From the NCBI GenBank assembly GCA_003222245.1, contig QHVH01000038.1, positions 1 through 64,000 of the forward strand: 64,000 bases of DNA. The letters run 5' to 3'. The notes under the pieces are model-generated. The model had not been told where the DNA came from, ran no database searches, and saw only the letters and a program-made list of their open reading frames with translations. Source of the DNA: Blastocatellia bacterium AA13 (lineage in GTDB: Bacteria; Acidobacteriota; Blastocatellia; UBA7656). A program made the position numbers and the translations under genes. Shown here piece after piece: positions 55,028 to 64,000 of the stretch; position 1 is the stretch's first letter, and every line of letters starts with the position of its first letter.

Positions 55028-55714
55028 CTATTTTGAAATTACGCGAACGAGCATCTCCGTGCCCGATTCGAGCTTGAGTTCCTTGCCGCCTTCTATGGCA
55101 ATCGAGCCCGCGCCGGCGGCTCCGCCGACTATCGTGCCGATTGCGGCTCCCTTGCCGCCTCCGGCAATACCTCCGATGACGGCACCGGCGACAGCGCCGA
55201 TTCCACTTCGTTTCAAGGTCTGCTTGCCTCTGCTGGCCGATTCTATATGACCTTCTTCATCCACGCTCTTGACCGATTCGGAGTCGTAGATTCGAGTCAC
55301 TTGACCGTGAAGCGGACCCTGCTTCCCATTCGCCAGCGTCACCGAATCAAAAGCAAGCACCATCTCCGTATGACCCTTGACGCGGCCGGACTCCCTGAGC
55401 CGAGCGACGTGACCTGTTAGCTTGGCGCTCTCATATCGAGAAGGATTTAATACGGTCGCCGTGAAGCGGTCGCCGCTCGACGCTTTCTTGCTTGAAATTG
55501 AATTGTTCAAGCGGATCTTCAACTGGGTTCCCAAAGGTATGAGCCGCGCGGCGGCGGCGCGCCTTGGACTCCGACGCTGAGTGCTGCGAGCGGCTATTGC
55601 TTGAGTGTTCGATGGGCCGGCGGCGCTCGCTGGAGCAGCGGAATACAGCAGGACGCCCAGGGCTATCGCCGAGGAAAATAATTTGAGAGACTGCGTGATC
55701 AATGGCTTATGCAT
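55028..55714 (-). CDS. Secreted glycine-zipper protein
   Basis: A 228-residue protein with a signal peptide ([20 protein letters not shown], cleavage probably after ASA). A beta-rich domain near 60-150 follows ([24 protein letters not shown]), of the type that sets threshold properties on surface proteins. A glycine zipper lies near 170-205 ([19 protein letters not shown]). The glycine zipper suggests membrane insertion or oligomerisation in the cell envelope. The function is unknown; similar proteins are common in acidobacterial genomes (general recollection). The gene is divergent from the subtilase gene, and both promoters must lie in the ~200 bases between them. Confidence 0.75.
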   Translation of the reverse strand: MHKPLITQSLKLFSSAIALGVLLYSAAPASAAGPSNTQAIAARSTQRRSPRRAAAARLIPLGTQLKIRLNNSISSKKASSGDRFTATVLNPSRYESAKLTGHVARLRESGRVKGHTEMVLAFDSVTLANGKQGPLHGQVTRIYDSESVKSVDEEGHIESASRGKQTLKRSGIGAVAGAVIGGIAGGGKGAAIGTIVGGAAGAGSIAIEGGKELKLESGTEMLVRVISK

Positions 55715-55916
55715 GCTTTCACCATACAGCGTGATTATCTCCCTTTCGAACGGAACGCGACTTCAAGAAAGGATCGAATGCACCCGAACGAGGGCAGCAT
55801 TAAAGCCGTGACATGATATATCACGCAGGTGGCGAACGCGAGTCTTGCTTAGCTATAATCCTGCGGTCACCCAGGCCTAAGCCGTATCATCGCAACCCTC
55901 TACGGGAGCACACAAG

Positions 55917-58463
55917 ATTACTCATCAACTAAAACGCGCACTTATCTTCTTCGCTCTGGCGGCGCTGATGGCAGCCGGCCGATTCGGCGGGAGCCGAGCC
56001 CACGGTTCTGCCCGGCCGCGTTCGTACGATCCGCGAGTGATCTTGCTTTCGCGAGAGCCGCTCGACACGACGACACACGCCGATGAGGATACCTGGGTCC
56101 AGGACTCGACCCTCTCAATATCGCCTCTCGGTTTGAACGCGAGGGATCAGCTTCGAATAGTTCAGTTTCCAGGCGCGATTAAACCAGCGTGGCTGCAACA
56201 GCTCAAAGACGGGGGCGCCGAAGTCATCGGATACATTCCGAACAATGCTTATCTCATAAGCGGAACGCCTTCGTCTTTGAAGCGCGTGGCTGAGCTGCAC
56301 TCTTTCAAAACCACTCAACAAGTCAATCAGGATGCGGATCACCCAATCGTATGGATGGGAGCGCTCGATCCGATCATGAAGATCGCGCCTGCGTTCAGCG
56401 ATGCCGTTCTACGGAGCGCAAGCGGCGCGGCCGTCGAAGTGGAAATCGAGCTCTGGAATGGGCCTGACCTGTCATCGGCATTGGAAAGGATAAACGCGGT
56501 TGTCGGGCCTCAGAACATCTCCAGGAGAAGCTTCGGCCGATTCACCGTCGTGACCGCGTTCGTTCCAATCAACGAAATTCTTGGAATCGCCGCGTTGGAG
56601 CAGGTGATCTTTATAGCGCCGCACCATCAGCCGGAGCCGCTGGACGAGCGAAGCGCTCAAATAGTCGCGGGCAATCTGACTGCCGATAAGACGCGTCCTA
56701 CCGGACCGGGTTATATGGCGTGGCTTCGGACGGTGGGGCTCGATCTAACCGGAGACACGATCATCGACGTGACCGACACCGGGCTTGATCGAGGATCTAC
56801 GGATGCGGCGCGGCTCCATCCCGATTTCCTCGACGCCAATGGCGCCAGCCGGGTCGTTTACGATTTCAGTTACACCGAAGAGGAACGGATCGAAGATCGG
56901 CTCGGACACGGCACTCTCGTGGCTTCGGTCGCAGGCGGTTCTACGTTCAGTCAGAGAACTGACGACGGCGGGTACTACTTCGGACTCGGGGTTGCTCCTC
57001 ACGCGCGGCTCGGCAGCTCGAGGATTTTCAGGACCGACGGCAAGATTCCCCCTCTTCTGAGCTTCACCGCGGTTGTTTCGGCGGCCTATTCGGCGGGCGC
57101 GAGAATATCAAACAATAGCTGGGGACAGACGGGAAATCTCTACGACGCGACCGCTCAGGAATACGACACTCTGGTGCGTGACGCGCAGCCGGGCGTTACC
57201 GGGAATCAGGAAATCACTCTCGTGTTCTCAGCGGGGAATGCCGGGCCGGGCGGCCGCATAAGCTCGCCCTCTTCGGCGAAGAACGTGATCTCGGTCGCCG
57301 CAAGCGAGAACTATCGACCGGACGGAACCGATTCCTGCGATCTGGACGGCAAAGGGCCTATCGGTCCTGAAGGCGCTAACAACGCCGAAGATATATTGAG
57401 GTACTCGTCGGGCGGACCGGTCGCGGACGGACGCTGCAAGCCCGATATAACAGCCCCCGGCACGCATGTTTCGGGCGCGATCTCGCTATCGAACCTGTTC
57501 AATGCGTCGGGACTCTGTCCGGGACTCTCGCCCGATCAATCAATCTATCCTCTGTACACCTGGTCGTCGGGCACCAGTCTGGCGGCCCCGCACGTCTCGG
57601 GCGCGGCCGCGCTGTTGCGCGAATTCTTCAAGAAGTCAAACAAGCCGCTTTCTCCGGCGATGACCAAGGCTTATCTGACGAACTCGGCTTCGTACTTGAA
57701 CGGAACGAATGCGGGAGGAAATTTACCGGCCGAGCGGCAGGGCTGGGGACTTCTAGATCTTTCGCGGGCCTTTGACGACACCAGGCGGCTGCTCATCGAT
57801 CAGACCGAATTGCTGACCGAGAGCGGGCAGGTCTTTCAGGTTCGAGGCTCGGTTGCGGACACTTCTCGGCCCTTGAGAATAACGCTTGCGTGGACGGATG
57901 CGCCGGGGATGATTCTCGCTTCGCCGTGGGTCAATGATCTCGATCTGGAAGTCAGCATAAACGGAACCTCTCTCTATCGCGGGAACAATTTCAACGGCGC
58001 GTACTCGGCGACTGATGGCGAGCCCGATCGACTCAACAATGTGGAGGCCGTCTATCTTCCCGCCGGATCGCTGCCCGCCGGAGCGGGTGGGAACTTCACG
58101 ATAACCATCCGGGCGGTCAACATCGCCGGCGACGGAGTCCCTGGAAACGGAATCGACCTGGATCAGGACTTCGCGCTGGTCGTATACAACTACGCGCCTC
58201 CAGTGGAAAGCGTTAAGGTTGCGATAACCGCGGCTTCATATCAGGGCAAATCGCTTCTGATAACCGGGACTGGTTTTGCGGCGGGCTCGCTGGTTGAGAT
58301 TAACGGGAGGGTCTTGGATCGTGAGTTCGATTTCGACGCGGCGGCAGGCGCCCTCGGCACTAAAGGCAAAGCAAAAAAACTGAACCTCAAACCGGACCAG
58401 GAAAATCTAATCGTAGTTATAACCGGCTCCGACCGGTCCGCTCCGTTTCCAATTAGGATATAG
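55917..58463 (+). CDS. Secreted subtilisin-like serine protease (S8), probable ATT start
   Basis: The in-frame ATG at 55968 would cut the protein inside its signal peptide. Extending to the ATT at 55917 gives a complete one (THQLKRALIFFALAALMAAG), with GGGAG about 7 bases upstream, so ATT is preferred. The resulting 848-residue protein has a ~230-residue N-terminal prodomain-like region. A subtilase domain follows with the triad Asp near residue 285 (IIDVTDTGLD), His near 331 (GHGTLVASV) and Ser near 552 (SSGTSLAAPHVSGAAALL). A beta-sandwich (P-like) domain with AWTDAPG comes next, and a C-terminal IPT-like module (LLITGTGFAAGSLVEING). It is probably secreted and degrades external protein. 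Confidence 0.88.
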   Translation: MTHQLKRALIFFALAALMAAGRFGGSRAHGSARPRSYDPRVILLSREPLDTTTHADEDTWVQDSTLSISPLGLNARDQLRIVQFPGAIKPAWLQQLKDGGAEVIGYIPNNAYLISGTPSSLKRVAELHSFKTTQQVNQDADHPIVWMGALDPIMKIAPAFSDAVLRSASGAAVEVEIELWNGPDLSSALERINAVVGPQNISRRSFGRFTVVTAFVPINEILGIAALEQVIFIAPHHQPEPLDERSAQIVAGNLTADKTRPTGPGYMAWLRTVGLDLTGDTIIDVTDTGLDRGSTDAARLHPDFLDANGASRVVYDFSYTEEERIEDRLGHGTLVASVAGGSTFSQRTDDGGYYFGLGVAPHARLGSSRIFRTDGKIPPLLSFTAVVSAAYSAGARISNNSWGQTGNLYDATAQEYDTLVRDAQPGVTGNQEITLVFSAGNAGPGGRISSPSSAKNVISVAASENYRPDGTDSCDLDGKGPIGPEGANNAEDILRYSSGGPVADGRCKPDITAPGTHVSGAISLSNLFNASGLCPGLSPDQSIYPLYTWSSGTSLAAPHVSGAAALLREFFKKSNKPLSPAMTKAYLTNSASYLNGTNAGGNLPAERQGWGLLDLSRAFDDTRRLLIDQTELLTESGQVFQVRGSVADTSRPLRITLAWTDAPGMILASPWVNDLDLEVSINGTSLYRGNNFNGAYSATDGEPDRLNNVEAVYLPAGSLPAGAGGNFTITIRAVNIAGDGVPGNGIDLDQDFALVVYNYAPPVESVKVAITAASYQGKSLLITGTGFAAGSLVEINGRVLDREFDFDAAAGALGTKGKAKKLNLKPDQENLIVVITGSDRSAPFPIRI

Positions 58464-58570
58464 CAAGCGTCTTTTTGATTCCGATCAGAGACCAAAGATT
58501 ATCTGGACATTTGTTTGAGACACGCGGTTAAAGCGGATTGTTTCCGTTGGTAGCGATTGAGGCGTTATCT

Positions 58571-59968
58571 TCAGGTTCGCAGCCGGTAATACTTGATCTT
58601 GCTGTTCAGAGTGGTCGTGTTCATTCCCAGGAGCTTCGCGGCGCGTGATTGATGTCCATTCGTTATTTCGAGCGCCCGCTGAATCAACTCAATCTGGAAC
58701 TTGCTGACCTCGTCGTAGAAGCTGATCCCTCGAGAGAGATCGATGCTCGTCGTGAGTTGTTGAGCCGCATGCGAGCCGGGCTCTTTGGGATGCAGGACCT
58801 CTTCCCGTATGTCCGCGCGCTGCATGCGATCGCCTCGCGCGATGATTACCCCTCGCTCGATAAGGTTCTCGAGCTCCCTTACATTGCCCGGCCAGTCGTA
58901 GGCTTCCAACAGCGATAGAACTTCAGGATCAAGCTCGTCGGATATCTGGCGATTGTTTTCGGCCGCGTATTTGACGATGAAGTGCTTTGCCAGAGGCAGA
59001 ATGTCTTCCTTGCGTTCCCTCAGCGGCGGCAGGTTTATGGAAATGACGTTCAGACGATAGAACAAATCTTCCCTGAACAAGCCTTCGTCGACGGCTTGCC
59101 TCAAATCCGTGTTGGTCGCCGTGATTATTCGAACGTCCACCTGACGCTCGGTGGTGTCGCCAAGCGGCGTGAACACGCGCTCCTGAATGACGCGGAGGAG
59201 CTTTGCCTGGGTTTCCATCGAGATGGTTCCCATCTCGTCGAGGAAAATCGATCCTCCGTCGGCAACCTCGAAGTAACCCTTCTTCGCCGCGAGCGCTCCG
59301 GTGAATGCGCCTCGTATGTGTCCGAACAGTTCTGATTCCAAAAGCTCGGTAGGCAGATTGGCTGAATTTACGGTAACAAACGGGCGATCGGAACGCGCGC
59401 TCTGATTGTGAATGGCGCGGGCGATCAGTTCTTTGCCTGTGCCGCTTTCGCCGGTGATCAAAACGGTGGTTCGGGCCGGCGCGACCTGTTCGACAAAAGC
59501 GAGGATCTCGAGCATCTTGTTGCTTCGCGCAATAAGCTCTCTGCGTTCGGTGCTGCGTTTCAGGGTTTGTCTGAGAACGCGCCGCTCTTCGTCTTTGCGT
59601 CGTCGTCTTATGCCGGCGGCGACGAGCTTGAGAATTTCTTTATTGTCGAATGGCTTCTTTATGCAGTTGAATGCGCCGCGCTGCCAGGCCGCAATTGCCG
59701 TATCGAAGGTGGCGTACGCCGTGATCATGATGACTACGGCTTCAGTATCGACCTTGATCAGCTCTTCTAGAGTGGAGAGGCCGCCTATGCCGGGCATGGA
59801 GACGTCGAGCAGGACGAGGTCGTAAGTCTGTTGTTGATACTTATCGAGCCCTTCTTCACCGGTTTTCGCCAGCTCTACCTGATAGCCTTCGGACATCAGC
59901 AAGCGTCCGAGGACGTCTCGCATGACCTCTTCATCGTCGACAACAAGCACGCTTCCTTTTCTTGCCAT
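58571..59968 (-). CDS. NtrC-family sigma-54 response regulator
   Basis: A 465-residue activator with three domains. A receiver (residues ~5-118) has its phospho-acceptor in LVLLDVSMPG. The AAA+ sigma-54 interaction domain (~145-370) has Walker A GESGTGKE, the GAFTGA loop, Walker B GGSIFLDEMG and the R-finger region FREDLFYRLNV. A Fis-type helix-turn-helix lies at the C-terminus (HQSRAAKLLGMNTTTLNSK). It should activate sigma-54 promoters when phosphorylated. No histidine kinase is adjacent on the same strand. Targets could include the pilin operon 8 kb away, but no convincing -24/-12 promoter was found there. Confidence 0.94.
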   Translation of the reverse strand: MARKGSVLVVDDEEVMRDVLGRLLMSEGYQVELAKTGEEGLDKYQQQTYDLVLLDVSMPGIGGLSTLEELIKVDTEAVVIMITAYATFDTAIAAWQRGAFNCIKKPFDNKEILKLVAAGIRRRRKDEERRVLRQTLKRSTERRELIARSNKMLEILAFVEQVAPARTTVLITGESGTGKELIARAIHNQSARSDRPFVTVNSANLPTELLESELFGHIRGAFTGALAAKKGYFEVADGGSIFLDEMGTISMETQAKLLRVIQERVFTPLGDTTERQVDVRIITATNTDLRQAVDEGLFREDLFYRLNVISINLPPLRERKEDILPLAKHFIVKYAAENNRQISDELDPEVLSLLEAYDWPGNVRELENLIERGVIIARGDRMQRADIREEVLHPKEPGSHAAQQLTTSIDLSRGISFYDEVSKFQIELIQRALEITNGHQSRAAKLLGMNTTTLNSKIKYYRLRT

Positions 59969-60196
59969 TGTGGGGATGTTATCAGAGGATCGCCGCTGAC
60001 CAAAGCCACAAGCAAATTGGCATCTATTACGAATCTTAGAATGCCCACCCGGAAGCAGCGCCGAGAAGGATCAGCAAGGAGAGAACAACCGCCGGAACCG
60101 ACGAAGAGATGCCAGTATCGAAAGATGCGCGAGCGACCTCTCTCGTGTGGTCCGTGACAGTCGGCATTGAGCTCCGAGGCTTCGAGATTGGTTTAT

Positions 60197-61003
60197 TCAC
60201 GGTTTCCGCTTGAACTGAATTCTATTCGGCCCTTGCGTGAGGACAACGCCGGCGGCGGCGGCGCCTTCGATCTCAAATTCAAGAGTCACCTCGTCGAGGA
60301 AAATGGGTCTGAAGGTAGTTTCGTTGATAGCAATCAAGGTGAGCGGCTGTTCCCCGGTGGGCGCGGCCACAAGCCTGCCGTTGTCAATTGTGATGTCGAC
60401 CAGAAATCCCTGCTCGTTTCGGTAGCTTCCGACAAGTAATTGCAATGCGTCGGTATCAATTTCGAGCGGAGGTACTGCCCCGGCGCTTAGCAGCACCTCT
60501 GTTATCTCTGAGTTGCTTGCGTCACCCATCGAAGCGGCTGCAAGCGCGGCCGTCAGTGTTTCGGCGCTGAAGCTTGTTTTATTGATGGCGGCTCGTACCG
60601 AGTCAATGTCTCGTTCGAATATGGCGGTCATCAGAGCGTCAAAAGCGCTCGCTTGCCCAAATGTTATCCAGAATCGATTGAGATCGCGGATGATGAACTC
60701 ACGCATGCCATAGAACGTATCGTGAAGCCCTTCCACTATCTCGACGCTGTCCTTTAGACGCTCGAAAAGCCCGTCGACATCGTCGGTATAGACATATAGA
60801 TCAACTTCGCGGCGCCTCTCATCACTTCGTCGGCCGTCCTGCCTGAACATGACCCGGCCGCCGCCGAAGGAGAGCATTGCGAAGCTAAGCCCCGAGCCTC
60901 CATCGCCGTAGGTGTTCAGCACTTTGAAGCCGATCCCTTCGTACCAGTCGGTTGTCGCGCGCACATCGGGCACGTGGATCATCGGAACGACGTTCTCAGC
61001 CAT
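60197..61003 (-). CDS. VOC-fold (glyoxalase-like) protein with C-terminal beta domain
   Basis: A 268-residue protein. The first ~125 residues are a VOC/glyoxalase-like domain (MIHVPDVRATTDWYEGIGF, REFIIRDLNRFWITFGQ), consistent with metal-dependent binding of a small ligand. The C-terminal ~85 residues (LLVGSYRNEQGFLVDITIDNGRL) resemble the small beta-barrel often attached to hydrolases (DUF3471-like). A helical linker of ~60 residues separates them. The substrate is unknown; antibiotic resistance or stress functions are common for such proteins but cannot be assigned. The start is supported by CAAGGAGA about 9 bases upstream. It follows the oxidoreductase gene after 34 bp on the same strand. 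Confidence 0.78.
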   Translation of the reverse strand: MAENVVPMIHVPDVRATTDWYEGIGFKVLNTYGDGGSGLSFAMLSFGGGRVMFRQDGRRSDERRREVDLYVYTDDVDGLFERLKDSVEIVEGLHDTFYGMREFIIRDLNRFWITFGQASAFDALMTAIFERDIDSVRAAINKTSFSAETLTAALAAASMGDASNSEITEVLLSAGAVPPLEIDTDALQLLVGSYRNEQGFLVDITIDNGRLVAAPTGEQPLTLIAINETTFRPIFLDEVTLEFEIEGAAAAGVVLTQGPNRIQFKRKP

Positions 61004-61037
61004 CTTTTAGGATTCTCCTTGGCAAGCCCCTCTCGGC

Positions 61038-62201
61038 TTAGCGTCTTGTTGCTCTCATGAGCGGCCGCGCGAGAAAGGGAGCCGCGGCCAGAGTTTTAGC
61101 GGCTATCCTGGTTGCCAGGGGCGAGAAAACGACGGGTCTCAATGCTCCCGCTATGGCCATTCGCCGTCCAAACTCCTCTTCATAGTATGAGCTGTATCTC
61201 CGCGCGGCTTCCTCTATATATCGACTCGAGCCGGCGGATTCGATGATGGCGCGGACGGCGATCTCCGCGCTTCTCAGGGCGATCTGCATGCCGGTTCCGG
61301 TGAACGGATCGATCATACCTGCCGCGTCTCCAAGAGCGATGACATTGCGCCTGAACAACCTTCGCCGTCCGAAGCTGAGCGGTCCGGCTGCAAGCCAGTT
61401 TCCTGAGACGACGGCTTTCGAAAGGCGTTCTCTCGCTATCGGATTCGTCAATATCGTTTGCTCGAGTACCTTCATCGAATCGCCGCCGGCGCGCCGAACA
61501 ATTTCTTCGGTTGTAATAAAACACAAATTGGCGAGACCGTTTTCGATAAGTGAAAGTCCGCCGTATCCGTGCTCGAATAAGAAAAGCTCAATGCGGCCGT
61601 CGATATCGACGACGTTTTCGAAGTGGACCTTTAGTGCATAGCGCCTTGACCCGCGTCTGCCCGCCGTTCGCTCCGCGCGGTTCAGCATCAGCCTCGACTG
61701 TCTTCCCGATGCGTCGATCACGAGCTCGGAACGAAAAGATACCGGTCGGCCCGTGCCGAGATCGATTCCATCGACACCCGTTGGGTATTCGCCGTTAAAG
61801 GCGCATTGCTTGACTGCGATGCCTTCGCGGCATTCGGCTCCGAGCGAGCGGGCCCGTTCGAACAACGTCTGGTCGAAGCGGGCGCGGCTCACGCTCATCG
61901 CCCAGTCGCATTCGCGAGAAATATCCGCCATTTCTCCATCGACCTGGCCCTGCGATGTAATAAGACTGAGCCTTCTGATTTGCTGCGCGCCCTGGCGAAT
62001 CAACTCGTCGAAGACCCCGAGCCTCGAGAGTGTGGGAAAGCTCTCGGGTGTGATGAACTCGCCGCAGAGCTTTTCGCGCGGCATGCGCTTCTCTTCCAGC
62101 AGAAGTACGCGGAAGCCTGCCTGCGCCAGAAGCGCTGCGGCAGTTGAACCGGCCGGCCCTCCTCCGACGATGATTGCGTCATGACAGGTCATCGGCAGCA
62201 T
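61038..62201 (-). CDS. FAD-dependent oxidoreductase (geranylgeranyl-reductase/halogenase-like fold)
   Basis: A 387-residue flavoprotein. The FAD dinucleotide motif DAIIVGGGPAGSTAAALLAQAGFRV opens the protein, with the family REKLCGEFITPE segment next. The second FAD motif ALGDAAGMIDPFTGTGM follows in the last third. This is the UbiH/geranylgeranyl-reductase-like group, whose members reduce isoprenoids or oxidise phenolics or halogenate; the substrate is not evident. The ATG at 62201 is preferred; a TTG at 62219 would overlap the methyltransferase stop. Immediate coupling to a SAM methyltransferase upstream suggests a small two-step modification pathway (quinone, lipid or polyketide-like), though no scaffold synthase is in view. 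Confidence 0.85.
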   Translation of the reverse strand: MLPMTCHDAIIVGGGPAGSTAAALLAQAGFRVLLLEEKRMPREKLCGEFITPESFPTLSRLGVFDELIRQGAQQIRRLSLITSQGQVDGEMADISRECDWAMSVSRARFDQTLFERARSLGAECREGIAVKQCAFNGEYPTGVDGIDLGTGRPVSFRSELVIDASGRQSRLMLNRAERTAGRRGSRRYALKVHFENVVDIDGRIELFLFEHGYGGLSLIENGLANLCFITTEEIVRRAGGDSMKVLEQTILTNPIARERLSKAVVSGNWLAAGPLSFGRRRLFRRNVIALGDAAGMIDPFTGTGMQIALRSAEIAVRAIIESAGSSRYIEEAARRYSSYYEEEFGRRMAIAGALRPVVFSPLATRIAAKTLAAAPFLARPLMRATRR

Positions 62202-62215
62202 TAAAATCCCGGCCG

Positions 62216-62923
62216 TCAATCGGCGTGCGAAACATCGGCAGTCAGGAGGAGCCGATAGGGGAATACTCGTTTCACCCTGGGACGCCGCATTCCCGCGAGT
62301 CTCGCCAGACCGCTGAGCTCGACGCCGGTGAAACCCCGCAGCACCGAAACCGGGCCGTCGTGCCGCGTCAAGAAGCTCTTTGTGAATAAGGGACCCAGCA
62401 GCTTGATGAAATAATACGGGACGAGATTGCGAGTCAGATCGTTGATGATTACGACCTTCCCGGCCACGCGCGCGAATTCAGCCAGCAGCAACACGGCGTC
62501 TTCGTTGTGGAAGTGATGAAGAAATAGCGAAGCCGTGACAACATCGAAGGCGGCATCCTGAAAAGGAAGAAGCCGGGCGTCGCCCTGTATCAGATTCACT
62601 CCGCCGGCCACGCCGAGCCTGAGTCGCGTGACTCTGAGGTTTCTCTCGCTGATGTCCAACGCACAGATCGTCGGCGCCGTTTCGGCCTTCGAATATCTCT
62701 CCAGTATTGCGCCGGGAATATCGGCTGAACCGGTTCCGACATCCAGCAGTGAGAAGCTTGATGAGTCGCCGAGGCTCGCGGCGACGGCTCGCATCAATGC
62801 GTTTCTTCCGCCGAAAAATCTATTTATGCGTCGAATATCGCTGAGATTCTCGGCAACATCATCGTCGCTGCCTTCGCCTGCGTCGAGCAATTCTTCCACA
62901 TAGATGCGTTCGGGTGTCAGCAT
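62216..62923 (-). CDS. Class I SAM-dependent methyltransferase
   Basis: A 235-residue methyltransferase. The SAM-binding motif I is FSLLDVGTGSADIP, with the acidic residue at the end of the second strand in ICALDIS and the motif IV region DVVTASLFLHHF. The HHF/VVIINDL style matches the Methyltransf_11/25 type that often acts on small molecules or lipids. It precedes the FAD oxidoreductase on the same strand with almost no gap, so the two are probably translated together. Substrate unknown. The N-terminal ~45 residues (GSDDDVAENLSDIRRINRFFGG) are commonly seen in this subgroup. Confidence 0.87.
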   Translation of the reverse strand: MLTPERIYVEELLDAGEGSDDDVAENLSDIRRINRFFGGRNALMRAVAASLGDSSSFSLLDVGTGSADIPGAILERYSKAETAPTICALDISERNLRVTRLRLGVAGGVNLIQGDARLLPFQDAAFDVVTASLFLHHFHNEDAVLLLAEFARVAGKVVIINDLTRNLVPYYFIKLLGPLFTKSFLTRHDGPVSVLRGFTGVELSGLARLAGMRRPRVKRVFPYRLLLTADVSHAD

Positions 62924-63218
62924 TTGATGATCTGAGCCAAGCCTGCTACCGATTCAATATACGAGATTGATCCCGCAAATAAAAGATTGGCGCCCGCAAG
63001 AGCGATGCGGATGATTTGAATTGAGAGATGGTATCGGTTTCCATCTGAGCGAATCAGATCCGCCATCTTAGGATTTGAAGCGGCTAAATCTTCTTCGTGG
63101 GTGATGAGACGGAGGCCTTGGCGAAGATCAGAGCTGTGAAGATCAGAGGTGTAACGATGGGGGCGGGAGCGCCGTTACACGCCCCCGCCGTGAACAATCG
63201 AAGAAATTGATTGAAAGT

Positions 63219-63707
63219 CTACTTGACCTTATCGGCCCCGGCGGCTTCGAGGATTTTGCGCGCCTGCGCGCTGCGATCGTCGTGCGTATACACGCCGACA
63301 AGAATTCCACCTTTTTCGATCGCTTCGCTATAAAACTTGGCTTCGTGCTCCGGTAGGCCCAGTCCGATAAGCGCTCCCGTTACACCGCCCGCTGCCGCGC
63401 CTGCGCCAAGTCCCGCCAAAACCGCCACTACAGGACCGGCCCCCACGAGAGCCAAACCCGGAACGACTATGAACCCCAGCACAACCAGCCCTGCGGCTAC
63501 AGCTCCGAGCACCCCTCCTATCGTTGCGCCGGTCACCGTTCCTTCCGGCGCCTTCGTGGCCATGGTCAGAGCGAACTCCCGGCCTCTGGTAGCATCGGAC
63601 ATCAAAAGGCTGATGTCATCACGTGAGAAACCGAACTCGACCAGATTTTCGACCGCCCTCTCGGCTGTCGAACGAGTCTTGAACAACCCAGTGACTAATG
63701 TAGGCAT
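63219..63707 (-). CDS. Glycine-rich YflT/general-stress-17M-like protein
   Basis: A 162-residue protein. The start at 63707 is chosen because GGAGG lies 9 bases before it and homology begins there (MPTLVTGLFKTRSTAERAVENLV). Residues ~1-40 resemble the general stress protein 17M-like domain (GFSRDDISLLMSD). A long Gly/Ala-rich hydrophobic stretch follows (two possible glycine-zipper helices, ~58-115), then a C-terminal GLPEHEAKFYSEAIEKGG...VGVYTHDDR part that resembles a ferredoxin-like stress-domain repeat. It is probably membrane-associated and stress-related, but the function is not established. An inverted G/C-rich element lies 30-60 bases past its stop (63151-63187). Confidence 0.78.
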   Translation of the reverse strand: MPTLVTGLFKTRSTAERAVENLVEFGFSRDDISLLMSDATRGREFALTMATKAPEGTVTGATIGGVLGAVAAGLVVLGFIVVPGLALVGAGPVVAVLAGLGAGAAAGGVTGALIGLGLPEHEAKFYSEAIEKGGILVGVYTHDDRSAQARKILEAAGADKVK

Positions 63708-64000
63708 ATTAAAATCCTCCGCAGTCCAATTTTGGTTAATTGCCTTCGCGTAAAAAAGCAGCTCAAAAGACATCACATCCAGGGCGCCGTTTTTCCCCCG
63801 TGCGCCCTGGATGCGCCTGCTCCGCTCGCGCTTACGGAGCATTCTCGGCAACAACACTGGTTTAGTTTGACTCTACGCCACTGGTTAATTTGGCTCTATG
63901 CCAGCAGCCGTTAAAGCCTTGCGATTTTCCGCGCATCGTCTTTCGTGTGTTGGTCATTCCGGATGATGAACTTGAAAATCGCTACTAGCACTCATCGATT
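63708..64000. other. No gene recognised at the window end
   Basis: The last ~290 bases hold no convincing reading frame, and the promoter of the glycine-rich gene must lie here. AATTTGGCTCTATGCC near 63887-63902 partly repeats AGTTTGACTCTACGCC near 63866-63881, which might be a regulatory or mobile-element remnant. Nothing more can be supported. Confidence 0.5.

Overview
The window looks like a chromosomal segment of a soil-type bacterium, most likely an acidobacterium (Blastocatellia-like). This rests on moderately high GC, a very large nonribosomal peptide synthetase (NRPS) locus, a minor-pilin operon, long secreted proteases, and intergenic DNA full of short perfect hairpins. The lineage is inferred from gene content and style; no rRNA or tRNA gene is visible to settle it.

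Positions 1-37.9 kb are one co-directional (+) NRPS gene cluster whose upstream end lies outside the window. Reading the subunits in order gives (...A-PCP-C) | TauD/SyrP-type oxygenase | (degenerate C, A, FkbM methyltransferase, broken PCP) | (C-A-PCP)x3-C | cobalamin-type radical SAM | (half C, A, PCP, frameshifted) | EctD/PhyH-type oxygenase | (C-A-PCP-TE) | peptide ABC exporter | a four-gene set of threonine-kinase-like GHMP kinase, cysteine-synthase-like PLP enzyme, ATP-grasp ligase and argininosuccinate-lyase-like enzyme | DTD2-like deacylase | formyltransferase | CmlA-like diiron beta-hydroxylase. Specificity codes read by eye are DAKDLGVVD (Glu-type), DLTKIGEVG three times (Asn-type), DAHTITHVV (not recognised) and DAWFLGNVV (Leu-type). 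The inferred core is ...-Glu-Asn-Asn-Asn-X-Leu, released by the thioesterase and modified by up to three unrelated hydroxylases, one or two methyltransferases and a formyltransferase. The four-gene set is best explained as 2,3-diaminobutyrate synthesis from threonine. Two NRPS genes are each interrupted by a loss of roughly 60 codons plus a frameshift.

From 37.9 to 50 kb the cluster ends in a hairpin- and repeat-rich spacer with a 57-bp minisatellite. This is followed by a membrane M28 peptidase, a large PAS-rich hybrid histidine kinase, a LOG-family hydrolase and a GNAT/acyl-CoA synthetase fusion. A 1.4-kb gene-poor island of palindromes and a 102-bp tandem duplication follows.

From 50 to 64 kb there is a type IV pilus minor-pilin operon (FimT/GspH, PilV, PilW, PilX-like) ending in a strong terminator. 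After it come two secreted-protein genes on the minus strand, a subtilase that appears to start at ATT, and an NtrC-type sigma-54 activator. The end holds a VOC-domain protein, an FAD oxidoreductase/methyltransferase pair and a glycine-rich stress-protein-like gene.
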